Assembly: GCA_003118195.1 (NCBI GenBank)
Contig: BEXV01000130.1
Span: forward strand, 97,297-122,592
Direction: 5' to 3'
Length of the DNA: 25,296 nucleotides
Origin: Hemicentrotus pulcherrimus
Taxonomy: Eukaryota; Echinodermata; Echinoidea; Camarodonta; Strongylocentrotidae
Shown here: in pieces, positions 9,744 through 19,576 of the stretch
Position numbering within the stretch: the first letter of the stretch is position 1
Layout: every line of letters begins with the position of its first letter
The notes under the pieces: generated by a model
The model's input: the letters and a program-made list of their open reading frames with translations, nothing else
Databases searched by the model: none
Told to the model about the DNA's origin: nothing
Position numbers and translations under genes: made by a program

Positions 9744-10934
9744 TCTAGATCGTGTTCGCTTTCAAAATTCAAGACGTACGTAAGTGCGATAGCAGAAGAA
9801 TAATACCACAAGACATGATCGACCGTTTTCTTTGCATCGTTGTTCACGACATGGGGAGCTGTCTCATGCCTTGTCCTCTGATTTCCTCTCGGTTTTTCCT
9901 CTTTTGTTTGGTTTAGATATATGAAAGCCCCACCTTCCCATAAATCATCTACAGCTCCTCATCAATATTACTCAGTTTTGTCTCTTATCAAAACACATCG
10001 ATTGCACTTTGAATAGATGCTGAACCCATGACATGCTGCAGGGCAACGTGTTCTATTTGAGGAAAATAAACGAATGTACATGAGCTCTTCTATCAAGATT
10101 TATACGGACAAAGTAATATTTAAAAGGTTGTTAAAGACGGTTGGACTATAAACCCAATTGAGCCTCTCATAAATTATAATCCCCTTGCTTTCAATACGCT
10201 GACTTTCACACTTGATGAATGAGTTGTGAACATAGACAATGCCAATTATGCGTCACTGCGCTGCATGCAAAATGTTTGCGCTTAAATTGCAAAATACAGT
10301 TCCTATTTCCAATATAGGCCAACCTCATGCTGTTATTTGCAGTTTTAACCCCCAAATCTTGTTTCAAAATCATTTAACAATCACCATTTCCAGCTGAGAA
10401 AGAAGTTGAAGCCCTCTACAATCGACTCATTCCACGGCAATATATCATAACCCCCGTGCATCCCCTCCATCTTCCATAATAATGCATGACTGTGCAACCC
10501 ATGGTGCGGGCAACACGTACGCACGGCAAACCCCACACGCACAACCGCACGCTCTAACGCACACTCATATAGCTGATTACAAAAGTAGCCTCGGTAAAAT
10601 CGATAACGAATATAATATTCTCCTTAAGCATCGTCAAATTGAATTAGAGAAACTACTATTTCATTAATTCTGGGCGAGCTGGTATGAAATCTGGCCCCGA
10701 CGAAACTCGCCTCCAATCCGTAATAATTCTTGAATTAAATACTGCAGTCCGTTTGGCAGAATTTGCTGTCAGTCCACGCCTGACTATGGTGTGCAATAAG
10801 GCGAGATAAGCCGGGATAGTAAGGTGCATGAATCTAATTTAGCAGAGGATATGACTGTTTCTTAGCAGTCTTAGGTATGCCACAATGTCTTTGTCTGACA
10901 CACCTCTATGTTTCTATCCTTCGTTTACTGCTTT
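9744..10934. other. non-coding stretch, no identified gene
   Basis: All frames are short. The 61-codon plus frame at 10482-10667 crosses an ACGCAC-rich patch and shows no motif. No repeat family, RNA gene or promoter was recognised. Confidence 0.5.
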
Positions 10935-11205
10935 ACTATTTCTCTCTCTTTCTCTCTCTGTCTCTCTATTTCTCTCTCTCTCTCTCTCTCTCTCCCTCTC
11001 TGTCTGTCTTTCTTTATATAATTATCTCTCTCCATCCCTTTCCCACCTCTCTCATTATACCACTCTCCCACTTTCTCCAAACTCCATCCCCTCTGTTTGA
11101 GCGCTTTATTTTCCATTAACCTGTGTCTTCCTTACCACAATATATATTCTCTCCCCTCTTTATTCTTTCTCTCACTTCTCTTTAATATCTTCTTTCTTCT
11201 CCTCA
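10935..11205. repeat. (CT)n microsatellite within a 270-bp pyrimidine-rich tract
   Basis: Pure or near-pure TC repeats at 10940-11012 continue into strongly pyrimidine-biased sequence (CTCTCC, TTTCTC, CTTCTCCTC words) up to about 11205. The strand asymmetry gives triplex (H-DNA) potential. Both frames across it are low-complexity Ser/Leu or Arg/Glu artefacts. The tract ends a few bases before repeat copy A. Confidence 0.85.
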
Positions 11206-11213
11206 TTTGTCAA

Positions 11214-11506
11214 TTGTTAAAGGCAATCTCTGTTATAGATAGATATTACTTTTAACGTTGTTTGTATATAGCTGTAATCATTTTAAAGCGGAATAAGCGA
11301 GGGATTCAGACTATAGGTTTCCTGATTTGCTAATGATTGAGATTGTAGGTTGCTATTTTTATTGTTTAAAAGTAAATAGCAATAATTCACTGTCTTAAAC
11401 AAAACCGATATTATTACATTTATATATTCATAGAGCTTTGGAAATAAGAAATTCCACAACCATTGGATATAGTTATGAGATAAGATGGTCATGACTCAAA
11501 AGTGAG
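11214..11506 (+). repeat. dispersed repeat, copy A (inverted partner at 15652-15943)
   Basis: The reverse complement of 15652-15943 aligns along this whole interval with few gaps, at roughly 85-90% identity by eye. It runs from TTGTTAAAGG to CTCAAAAGTGAG. The last 64 bases (11443-11506) are identical between copies, while the rest is scattered with substitutions. There are no terminal inverted repeats, A-tail, tRNA boxes or coding frame, so the class is unknown. The boundaries are where similarity stops and could change with more copies. Confidence 0.75.
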
Positions 11507-12028
11507 TAATTATCTGTGTTGTAAACATTATGATTAAACAAAATACGACAAAAACAATTATACAAATTAGAAAGACATTAATACCTTATTGATATTGACC
11601 ATATTTTTAAAGTAGTCGCAAATAGTTTTGTTTTTGTTTTAAGTATGCCCCCATCATACGTGTCTTAACAAAATTAGGCAAAATATTTCAAATGTGATAC
11701 GTCATTAAAATACATCGTAAAATGAAGTGGAATGTTTGGATTCATATCTTTTGTTAGCGATTACCAGTCAATATCGCATCTTCATAATGATTATCAAAGC
11801 TCATTTTCATTATTTTCAGAATTTAATATAATCATAGAAATTATATAAGAAATCAAAATATTTAATATGAATTGAATTCCCCGGCCTTTGGTATGTCTGT
11901 TCATGAGTCCTCTGTTTCTCTCGAGTCCCTTAAAACCTAAAATGTAATCTTTCTCTTCATGAAGAAAGTTAACTATCTGTTAGTTCACAAAACGGTGCTG
12001 TAAAGGATTTGACCTCCTCTCATCTCAC
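11507..12028. other. AT-rich non-coding stretch
   Basis: Nothing was recognised. Weak similarity to the sequence beyond copy B may continue for some tens of bases past 11506 if a gap of about a dozen bases is allowed. Confidence 0.5.
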
Positions 12029-12127
12029 CTGTACTTTTTGGCTGGGTCGTCTGGCTGGCTCCATGCATGTCAAATTCTCACGGATGTGGACAGGTATGAA
12101 ACACCTCCGATAATTAGTACACCTTGG
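12029..12127 (-). CDS. weak candidate internal exon, cysteine-containing
   Basis: On the minus strand GTACAG|GTGAGA (donor at 12023-12028) ends an open frame that can be entered at TTGGTTTCAG|CC. This gives 33 codons, phase 0 at both ends, beginning PRCTNYRRCF and ending RRPSQKVQ. The donor is strong. The acceptor's pyrimidine tract is poor, and the frame runs on upstream to 12214 without a convincing alternative start. A plus frame covers the same DNA (12038-12274), so one of the two is a shadow and possibly both are. No family was recognised. Confidence 0.15.
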
Positions 12128-12694
12128 CTGAAACCAAGGATCTCCAAACAACATCTCGACAAAACCAGGCATTGCCACAACGTTAAACAAATACCAGGCT
12201 TCCCTGATAATCACATGAGCCCAATTGTCTCAATCATTTGCGACGATAATAGGTATGTTTGTTGTGCAGGGTGACAAGATAAATGTTTGGATTGTCACTC
12301 ATTTGTTATGACATGGTTTGAATCCTGGGCAAAAAAGATTGTAGATTGCAACTTTCATCTCCGATTGTTAAATACTTTCCCAGGAGACACGTAATAGTTT
12401 TGTATGAGATTGATGGGAATTCAGAGGCATCCGAGACCACCTTGATGTGGTTAAGGTTTTAAAAAAAAATATATTTGTCTTGTCTACAAATTTGGAATAT
12501 TTGTGGTATTATGTTATGATCTGTTTTGTTATAAAACAATGTGAATGTTTAGAGAATAAACACAACGAATAGCGATGATTTAACGTTTATTACTTTTCAA
12601 AAGTACAGATTGTACAATAGAATACAAACTCCGATCACTGTACAATACATTTGGTTCAGCCCATAGAGGGGCAGGGTGGTGGTATTGGGGAGGG
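12128..12694. other. non-coding stretch with G-rich end at the gap
   Basis: No supported gene. A TACTTTTCAAAAGTA palindrome lies at 12591-12605, overlapping a minus-strand AATAAA (about 12585-12590). The last ~30 bases (12666-12694) contain four G-runs of 3-4, with one loop too long for a canonical quadruplex. Confidence 0.45.
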
Positions 12695-12991
12695 NNNNNN
12701 NNNNNNNNNNNNNNNNNNNNNNNNNNNNNNNNNNNNNNNNNNNNNNNNNNNNNNNNNNNNNNNNNNNNNNNNNNNNNNNNNNNNNNNNNNNNNNNNNNNN
12801 NNNNNNNNNNNNNNNNNNNNNNNNNNNNNNNNNNNNNNNNNNNNNNNNNNNNNNNNNNNNNNNNNNNNNNNNNNNNNNNNNNNNNNNNNNNNNNNNNNNN
12901 NNNNNNNNNNNNNNNNNNNNNNNNNNNNNNNNNNNNNNNNNNNNNNNNNNNNNNNNNNNNNNNNNNNNNNNNNNNNNNNNNNNNNNNNNNN
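12695..12991. other. assembly gap (297 Ns)
   Basis: A run of N. Any open frame crossing it is uninterpretable. The left flank ends in GGGGAGGG and the right flank begins with 15 C, which suggests the gap stems from sequence that was hard to read or from homopolymer artefacts. Confidence 0.99.
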
Positions 12992-13006
12992 CCCCCCCCC
13001 CCCCCC
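12992..13006. repeat. C15 homopolymer at gap edge
   Basis: Fifteen consecutive C directly after the Ns. Real C-tracts this long are rare in AT-rich genomes, and poly-G/poly-C is a known short-read artefact at contig ends. Confidence 0.8.
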
Positions 13007-13113
13007 AATTTAATTCGCCTGTCCCTCTCGGCCTCGTCAGCCGATACCTCGAGCTGTCAACCCCGAGATGTAACATTATCAGGGCTGCAACATATCCTCT
13101 TCTTGATAGATAA
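13007..13113 (+). other. short open frame emerging from the gap
   Basis: One plus frame is open from the poly-C to a TAA at 13111-13113, about 35 codons including FNSPVPLGLVSRYLELS. The interval is more G+C- and CpG-rich than the DNA after it. Its start would lie in the gap, so neither acceptor nor start codon can be checked. Coding status is undetermined and no family was recognised. Confidence 0.15.
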
Positions 13114-13168
13114 TACTAAATAAGATGAGAGAGGTGTGTGCATCCTACCTTACTGTGAAAACAACACG

Positions 13169-13190
13169 TTGCTAGAGCTAGAGCTAGAGC
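13169..13190. repeat. (GCTAGA)3 mini-repeat
   Basis: Three tandem copies of a GCTAGA hexamer plus a partial unit. This is minor simple-sequence DNA. Confidence 0.8.
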
Positions 13191-13256
13191 CAAAAAATGG
13201 TAACGTATGGATGGGGGAGCTGGAATTTGTCCTGTCAAAGAAATGTGGTGAAGGAT

Positions 13257-13297
13257 ATGATAACGTTTAAAATGACGATTACGTCATTTTTTATCAT
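13257..13297. promoter_or_regulatory. two-tier palindrome with paired CRE half-sites
   Basis: The arms AAAATGACG and CGTCATTTT (13269-13277, 13282-13290) are perfectly complementary around an ATTA loop. Outside them ATGATAA (13257-13263) pairs with TTATCAT (13291-13297), leaving a five-base bulge on the left. The core reads TGACGATTACGTCA, two bZIP (CREB/ATF) half-sites facing each other. It could be a protein-binding site, a cruciform or a small hairpin RNA. No function is demonstrated. Confidence 0.35.
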
Positions 13298-14514
13298 GCT
13301 CTATTTCTCTTTATCTTCTAAGAGTCTAATTTAGTTTTGCTCAAAGGAAGAAACGATAAATTATCATGCTTAAATTCTGAAACAGAATTAATAATGGTTG
13401 CTCACCATAGGTTTATGAAAGTTGTAGATTTACATATACAAAATCATATTCTTATTATTTTAAAACATGTGTTCTTTGCATCTTATTTTTTATAAACATT
13501 TTAATTTGAATTATAATAGTAAAAACACATTTTTTTGTTATGATTATTACTAGGAAATCAACGTATTCATTTGATTAATGACAGCCACGTGCGAGATATT
13601 GTTGGCGGAATTCAAAGACGGCATAAAATGTTTCGTGTAATTAGAAAGGCTCAGCAATTATCAGGGATCAGTATGCGTACCTCAATAACCCGCGAATCCA
13701 TAGAATTAAAGCCATACAGCTGTAGTTTAGATAAGGGCATAATCTAATACATATCTAATTACGAAATTGCTTTCATAATATTTACATAAAATTTGGCATT
13801 ACAGCGTCGATGAATGCAGCCAATCTTCTGTAATTAGTTTTTGTTTTTCATCTGATGCGGCTTTATTTTACGTCCATTCATTCCTACGAATGGACAACTC
13901 TTTACATTGTATTCGAGTCAGAACTTGAGATAAAAGATGTACACGTGACCGACGGAAAACCTATTTTGCGAAATGGTTAAATAAACAAATATGCACACGC
14001 CATCAGTGAAGTAACGTAAGTAAAGTATTTTTGTTGAGAAAAAGTGGCAAAATTCTAATTTCATATTGTCGTCTGCTTTACAAACGAAAAGTCAAAGAAA
14101 AAGAAAAAAAAAGTAGAAAAAAGAACGAGGGAGAAGAAAGTCGAAATCGCCCATTTTCGAGGATTGTCCTCTATCAGTGACCGTGACCTCGTGTATCTTC
14201 TTGTCACATTTCTGAATGTCCTTTCTTCATTTTGGCGCCACTGAGAAAGCGCGCGCTACGGCTTAAAATCTATACAGAGTAGTTCATAAAGTGGCCACTC
14301 TCCCATTACATTAGCAAATTTGCATTTGTTTTGTTACATATTGTGCAGCTTGATATTGTCAACCCTAAATCAAAGGAGTGGACATGTGATTACCTCAAAT
14401 ACCAAGTAGTTTAATCATCAATAAGAATTATATTTTAAAAATCAGGTCTGGAAGAGTTAAATGAAATGAAATAAAAGACATAAACGGAGAATCATGAGAA
14501 CAGTACAAATTTAT
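13298..14514. other. non-coding stretch
   Basis: No supported frame. An 8-bp-arm hairpin (GTCCATTC / GAATGGAC, 8-base loop) lies at 13872-13895. A purine tract at 14094-14135 gives a pyrimidine tract on the minus strand, but no convincing exon follows it. Confidence 0.5.
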
Positions 14515-14575
14515 CAGAGAGAGAAAGAGAGAGAGAGAGAATGGGAGAGAGAGATGGAAAATAGAAAGAAAAGAT
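14515..14575. repeat. (GA)n purine-rich microsatellite
   Basis: Interrupted GA repeats (AGAGAGAG, GGGAGAGAGAG) extending into AGAAAGAAAAGA sequence. Confidence 0.85.
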
Positions 14576-15651
14576 AAGAGTAGATATAAAGATAATGTTA
14601 ATGAAGTTTTTACTTCTATAATTAATACAAATTATAGAGAACAAATGGAACCAAACCCAAATAGGATGGGAATGAATAACACAGGAACATGATCAACAAC
14701 GATCTAGGTAGCTTTGCTAGAATAACAAGTTGACATGAACTGTAAAATCAACTGCATGAAATGAAATAAAGTCGTCTAAAAAGGATAAGTAAAAACATGA
14801 GAAAATTAGAGTTAATCACAAGGCTTATGATATATCTTTAACGAGTGCATAGTTATACTAACAACGGTAATGATAATTCAATCGGCACAATTTCAAATTT
14901 GAACAAGAGCTAATATATTCTTTTGAACCACCTTGTACTAATCAGGGATGCGTTGTGACGTGCAGACAACAAGGTCATAGAATAAAGGCAGAGTGAGATA
15001 CTGCTGTCTGCTCAACAAAACACTTCAGCGAAAATAGAAAAAGGGATGGAAAAAAAAAGCCGTCAAAAAAGAGAAATGAAAGACAGAATGAGACGGAGAG
15101 CGAGACGCATTCATGCCAGCGTGTTGAAGATACGGGCAGGTCGGTTATAGAATGGTGGGATGGAAATAGAAGGGGAAAAGAGCGATACCTACATGGACGG
15201 CCTTGCGAGATATGGAACGGAGAACAAAGGGGGGAGGAGACATGACACGTCCATTCGTCTGCTCATCTTCACTTTATTGTCTAGAGCACAGTGTTGTGGT
15301 CACCGGTCCCGAGGAATACGTCCCGCCCTAGTTTATGGGCAGACCCTCGTTCGTTTCCCGCCTAACACGGTGCCACCTAATTGACAAAAGTTGATAGAAC
15401 TTCTGCTTCTACAGTTTGTTTCCAATAATTGTCTCTCGAAATTTATTAGGATCAGTGGACTGAAATGAGTATTGATCTAGTTAATGGTAACCAAAAAGGA
15501 ATTGGTTATTGCCAACTGCCTATTGGTCCAAAAGGAGAGGGGCTTTCATTTCATAAAAAAAGGCCAGGACCTATACTAGTGTGTACCCCTGAGGTCGCCC
15601 AAATGTCCTTTTAAGTATGAAAATTTACAAAGATAATAGTTGCAATTTTGG
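14576..15651. other. non-coding stretch, no identified gene
   Basis: The 74-codon plus frame at 15160-15384 has no motif and no splice support. A purine-rich patch at 15035-15110 precedes it. I see no repeat or RNA gene. Confidence 0.5.
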
Positions 15652-15943
15652 CTCACTTTTGAGTCATGACCATCTTATCTCATAACTATATCCAATGGTT
15701 GTGGAATTTCTTATTCTAAAAGTTCCATATATATAAATGTAATAATATTGTTTTTGTTTAAGACAGTAAAGTATTGTTATTTACTTTTACACAGTAAAAA
15801 TAGCAACTTACAATCTCAATCATTAGCATAAAACGAAACCTATCAGTCTGAATCCCGCGCTTATTCCGCTTTAAAATGAATACAACTATTATACAGACAA
15901 CGATAAAAGTAATATCTATATATAATAGAGATTACCTTTAACA
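15652..15943 (-). repeat. dispersed repeat, copy B (inverted relative to copy A)
   Basis: This is the reverse-complement partner of 11214-11506. Its first 64 bases (15652-15715) are identical to the end of copy A. The remainder carries roughly thirty differences, including a few one-base indels. The intervening 4.1 kb holds the assembly gap. Pyrimidine-rich DNA beside copy A has no counterpart beyond 15943, so the tract is not part of the repeat. Confidence 0.75.
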
Positions 15944-16802
15944 AGCGACTAATTTACAATTTATTATAACTTGAAGAAAGGACTGACAACCGAGAAAGAT
16001 TGTCAGATACAATGCAGTGACGATAATGTCATTCAGAATTCCACATTCAACATGGTCGATACATTCCAAAAAAATATGAGATGGTTCATTATGTAAGGAT
16101 GATAGAATACTTTCCCTAGAACTCTTCTTTTCACCTAGAAATCAACATTGCCATCGTTATTTTCTCTTTTAATTGAAAACTGGTTCTTTTATTTATAAAT
16201 AATTATTTTTTGACCAAAAAAAGAGACCCACTTTAAATTAACTTTCGGATATCCTTCATTCTCTAGTTACCTTAATCTTTCATGTCTTTTAAAAGTTAAA
16301 CAATTTACACTTAACTCTTATAAACGTACACAAAATTGGGATCAATAAATACGTATTACTATTTAGATTAAAATACCCGAATGAAGAAGGATAAATAAAA
16401 CGAGTTAGGACTTTTCGACGTGATTTGTTGACGTAACACCTTTCGTTAGGCAGAATACACGCTTTCTTGCACTGTATTTTCAAAGCATTATGCTTAATTG
16501 AACAAGACAATATTTAGGTAACACTGACTTTTCGTTCGAATAAATAAAGTCCATTATAATTAGAGCACAAATACCATTCTCGTTTCATGTTTTCTCTTTG
16601 ACCGAGTATACTTCGATTGTGTTTTTCTGTGATGGAGTCATGCATAGTGAAAATAAAGAGAAGAATGATCTTAAATGCAGTAAATAGATTGTGAAATCTG
16701 GGGTATAGGTGTTGGAGGCGATAGAAAGTGTGGTGGAGAATGTGAGAGTTTGTCATCGGAGCGTTGTCAGAGCTGCAGTCGGCCACTCACCGCAGCACTC
16801 AC
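15944..16802. other. AT-rich non-coding stretch, possible intron of 16803-16943
   Basis: Minus frames at 16289-16510 and 16514-16786 lack motifs. The second simply continues across the donor region of the candidate exon and begins with a non-ATG codon. Nothing else was recognised. Confidence 0.45.
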
Positions 16803-16943
16803 CTTCAGGCCACCGCATACGAGAGGCCTTTTACAAAAGATCTCCAGTGTTATTCTAAGGCAACTTGAAGGGTCCACAGAACCGGAAAGAAACAGAGGTA
16901 TTGAATAGGTCCCTCTTTCTTTTTGGACCCCCCTTTTCCCCAT
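16803..16943 (-). CDS. candidate initial coding exon, unknown protein
   Basis: The product is not recognised. On the minus strand an ATG in good context (A at -3, G at +4) opens 47 codons without a stop and ends exactly at CTGAAG|GTGAGT, a near-perfect donor. A second GTGAGT lies 12 bases further on, so an in-frame, four-codon-longer isoform is possible. Residues begin MGKRGVQKERGTYS, then a mildly hydrophobic part with four cysteines and no clear signal peptide. The exon ends in phase 0. The ATG overlaps the stop of an upstream open frame as TAATG; that upstream frame has no ATG of its own. No TATA or initiator element was identified. With only 47 codons, chance remains a real alternative. 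Confidence 0.3.
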
Positions 16944-17640
16944 TATCTGACAAATAAGTTGAATGGAGGTCGCTCGTCATTTTTCAGTTGAAGTGGTTGT
17001 AAAGTAATGATTCGACGGGTTTTTGCGATGAAAAGGAATATGATCAGTAGGCTGAATAATACCCAACTTCCGGATAAAGTACCATGAATACATGATTGCC
17101 TCCTCCGCTCTAGCCCCTGGTCTCTTTCACCCTCCTTCAATTCTTCTTTTACTATTCTTTCCACCGTATTTTTCCTTTCATGGGTAATAATTGTAATTTT
17201 TTCTTTAGCTTATTCAAAAATATGAAACTAGGGTAGAGGATAACAGTATTAAAGAGAGCTACATGATTGAATATTGTGTGGATTATTTTTTGCTTTCATG
17301 AGAATTTCTGGAGGTGCGAATTTGGGGTTATGGAAAGGGTAACAATAGGAGAAATCATGCGAGGATTGAAGGTAGGGGCGGAGAACTCGTCAGCATTTGA
17401 AAAGCCGCTAATTTTCGCCTCTTTTATTGCCCTTTTGTCGATTCGTGCTGGTGTATTTTAGCTGGTTTAAGCATGCGTGCCCTGGGGCAGGTATATAGGG
17501 CTGATTAGCTCTAGGCCCAATCTAAGAAATTAATCGGCGGTATTAGTTCTCTTGTTCCATGTGCTAGATCAGCTCAGACGAGATTTTCCATTCATTATTT
17601 TTCCTGTTCACTTTATCCCTTCCTACGTTTTATATCTCCC
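16944..17640. other. non-coding stretch with an ATG-less minus frame
   Basis: The minus frame ending at 16943 is open from about 17209. It encodes a hydrophobic stretch (WVLFSLLIIFLFIA) followed by basic residues, like a single membrane span. However, it has no ATG and its upstream sequence is purine-rich with no acceptor, so it is not called. The plus frame at 17267-17461 has nothing recognisable. Confidence 0.4.
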
Positions 17641-17756
17641 TCTCTTTTCCCTTCCTCTCCCCAACCCAAACACTCACAAACACACAAACGCACACACACC
17701 TTTTGCTATCCATCTCTCTCTCTTTCTCCCTCTCCCCTCTGTTATACCCTCCCCCT
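17640..17756. repeat. pyrimidine-rich and CA-rich low-complexity DNA
   Basis: CTCTCTTTTCCC-type sequence with an interrupted CA run (about 17670-17700) and further CTCTCTCT words. It is low complexity and lies upstream of the plus-strand candidate exon. Confidence 0.7.
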
Positions 17757-17857
17757 TTCTGATTTGTGTTCGGAAGTCGTCCCCAAGTCCCCCTGAGCTA
17801 TTTTGATAGGCCACCTATACGTTTGCTTGCCTTTTCCTTCTCCTATTGTATACACAG

Positions 17858-18137
17858 CAAAACACTCGACATCCAGCCAAGTTGTGTTGGAGGAGATGAA
17901 GAGAAGAAGAAAAAAGCGAACAAGATGCAGATGAAGGCGAGAAAAAGCAGGGAGAAGGTATCTCAAGAAGCTTTGGTGGAGGCATGCACGTCTCATAACG
18001 CGACCGAGCTGATTCCGCCCGCGACAATACGGCGGGCAATGTTAGAGGCGACAGCGTTGACTGATACGGGCGGAACACGACAATCTAAAGACCAAGAGGA
18101 AAATCACGCCAATCAACCTGAACCAAATCTCAGCTAA
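17858..18137 (+). CDS. candidate 3' coding exon, charged Lys/Glu-rich protein
   Basis: The product is not recognised. A pyrimidine-rich tract (CTTTTCCTTCTCC...) ending in ACACAG at 17857 is followed by about 93 open codons, then TAA at 18135-18137. The first base completes a codon from upstream. An acidic-then-lysine-rich section (GGDEEKKKKANKMQMKARKS) is followed by a more mixed section (EALVEACTSHNATEL..., TIRRAMLEATALTDTGG) and an Asn/Gln/Pro-rich tail. The second half is richer in G+C and CpG than its surroundings, as expected of an exon. An AAG|GTATCT inside (17959) could be a donor, giving a ~101-base internal exon instead. Minus frames overlap (17742-18078) but lack splice support. The frame also extends upstream to 17766, so an unspliced ORF is an alternative. 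Confidence 0.33.
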
Positions 18138-19480
18138 ATTTATAATTCCACCTCAGGGTGCGAACACACACTGAGGGCAGCTACCCCTTTGCTAGCAGTA
18201 ATTATTACTTCCCAGCCTCACCCCGATGCTTAATTTGAACTTTACTCGTAACGATACCCATACAACCACAATACGACAAACCGAAACTTTTTCGATTTTT
18301 CTTTGGTGGTGCGAAAATATCGCCTTAATCTTTTTTTCCCAATTCAATTCTTCCATTCCTTTCCTACAGAGCTATAATATCCATCAAACATTTGAGCTTT
18401 CGATTCGGAGACGGTTGCTAATATGGATTGAGGCATCATGAGTCGTAATGCTACATAAAACGCCTCCCAAGTACGGCTCATTAGCGTTCGAAGACCAGAG
18501 ACAAAAGGAACGGGAAAGCCAAATTGGTTTCTGCTTTCATTAAATGGGTAGGAGGAGCGTAGTGGGAGAAAGGTCTTGTCGTCGCTTGTGAAAACAACAA
18601 GCATCCCTGTTCCCAAACCGACAGGGCAAATGTTGGATTCTGTATCGAGAAGATTAAATTTCAGGTTTTAAGGGACTCGAGAGAACCAGAGGACACATGA
18701 ACAGACACACCAAAGGGCCGGGGACAGCCAAATGGGCAAGGGAAAAGAATATTTCTGGTTTCGAGTGGAAAATTCGAAGCAAGTCTAGTCAGTTGGAAAA
18801 CAGTCGTAGTGTAATGGCTTGAAATGCGGGCACAATTACCCAAGACTTAACGATACACGCTTCTGCAATTAAGATCTCCAAGTTTGCCCTTTAGTTTGTT
18901 TTGCTACACTTCTGCTTTTAATCAAGAAAAAATGCTAAAAGACAATTTCGTATTGCGAAGACGAGTAAAAAATTGCTGACTTGTCATCCGCTGCCATTTT
19001 TCGTTGTTGTGCTATTAATCTATTTCCCTGATTCGTTATTTAAAATATTTTAAAAATATATTGTTTGGGGGAGGAGGGGCCAAGGGATGAAATATTTAAA
19101 AAAAAACAGGCAACAAATAATCCTCTTGTCTAATACATTCACTTACATCATCATCAGGGTAATACATGAAACACAAACTATTCAAGATTTATGTTACAGA
19201 AACGTGCAGCTCGCTTAATTACGAAGTCATTATTTGTCTCCAAGTATTTCTAACAATAACAATTATTCCTGTATTTGATACATCCATATTCATGTTTAAA
19301 TTTCATAAAAAGCTTTGTTCTATTACCCCACTCGTCAAAGTCAAAACTTACATCACCCACTTTGTCGTTCAACTTCTTTGTATAATTCCGTGAAGCCTTC
19401 TCTATGAATGTGTGTTTTTATATTATGCAAGTCTTTTACTCGATATCATTAATGTTCATTATCTTGTTATTGTTTGTTTC
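18138..19480. other. non-coding stretch, no identified gene
   Basis: Minus frames at 18344-18616 and 18661-18843 share a loose FG..V..VSG pattern but no family was recognised. The plus frame at 19166-19393 is Ile/Phe/Thr-rich and AT-driven. A small CCTCAG...CTGAGG inverted repeat lies near 18152-18177. Confidence 0.45.
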
Positions 19481-19576
19481 AGGGCCCCGATTACAAGTAG
19501 AATTCTGATCCCTAGGATCGATCTTAACCATTAAATTGTATATTGTCATTGTAATTTGAATTGAATAGAATAGAAT
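19481..19576 (+). mobile_element. possible LINE 3'-end relic with GAAT-type tail
   Basis: The sequence after TTTGTTTCAG (GGGCCCCGATTACAAG...) ends in a short array of five-base GAATT/GAATA units at 19558-19576. Tails of tandem short units are typical of CR1/L2-like LINEs. No reverse-transcriptase frame is visible and only ~100 bases could belong, so this is a weak call. Confidence 0.22.

Noticed and set aside
10877..11119. Ser/Leu-rich plus and Arg/Glu-rich minus ORFs
   Set aside because: Translations of the CT microsatellite and pyrimidine tract.
12580..13113. Four open frames of 120-159 codons spanning the N run
   Set aside because: Most of each frame is undetermined sequence; only the 35 codons after the gap are real, noted separately.
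16943..17164. 73-codon minus ORF with one predicted membrane span
   Set aside because: No ATG anywhere in the frame and no pyrimidine tract for an acceptor upstream; kept only as context for the TAATG overlap.
17742..18078. Two minus ORFs opposite the plus candidate exon
   Set aside because: Opposite-strand shadows of the same GC-richer interval without splice support of their own.
18344..18843. Two neighbouring minus frames sharing a loose FG-V-VSG pattern, suggesting an internal duplication
   Set aside because: The similarity is a few residues only and the DNA does not align convincingly.
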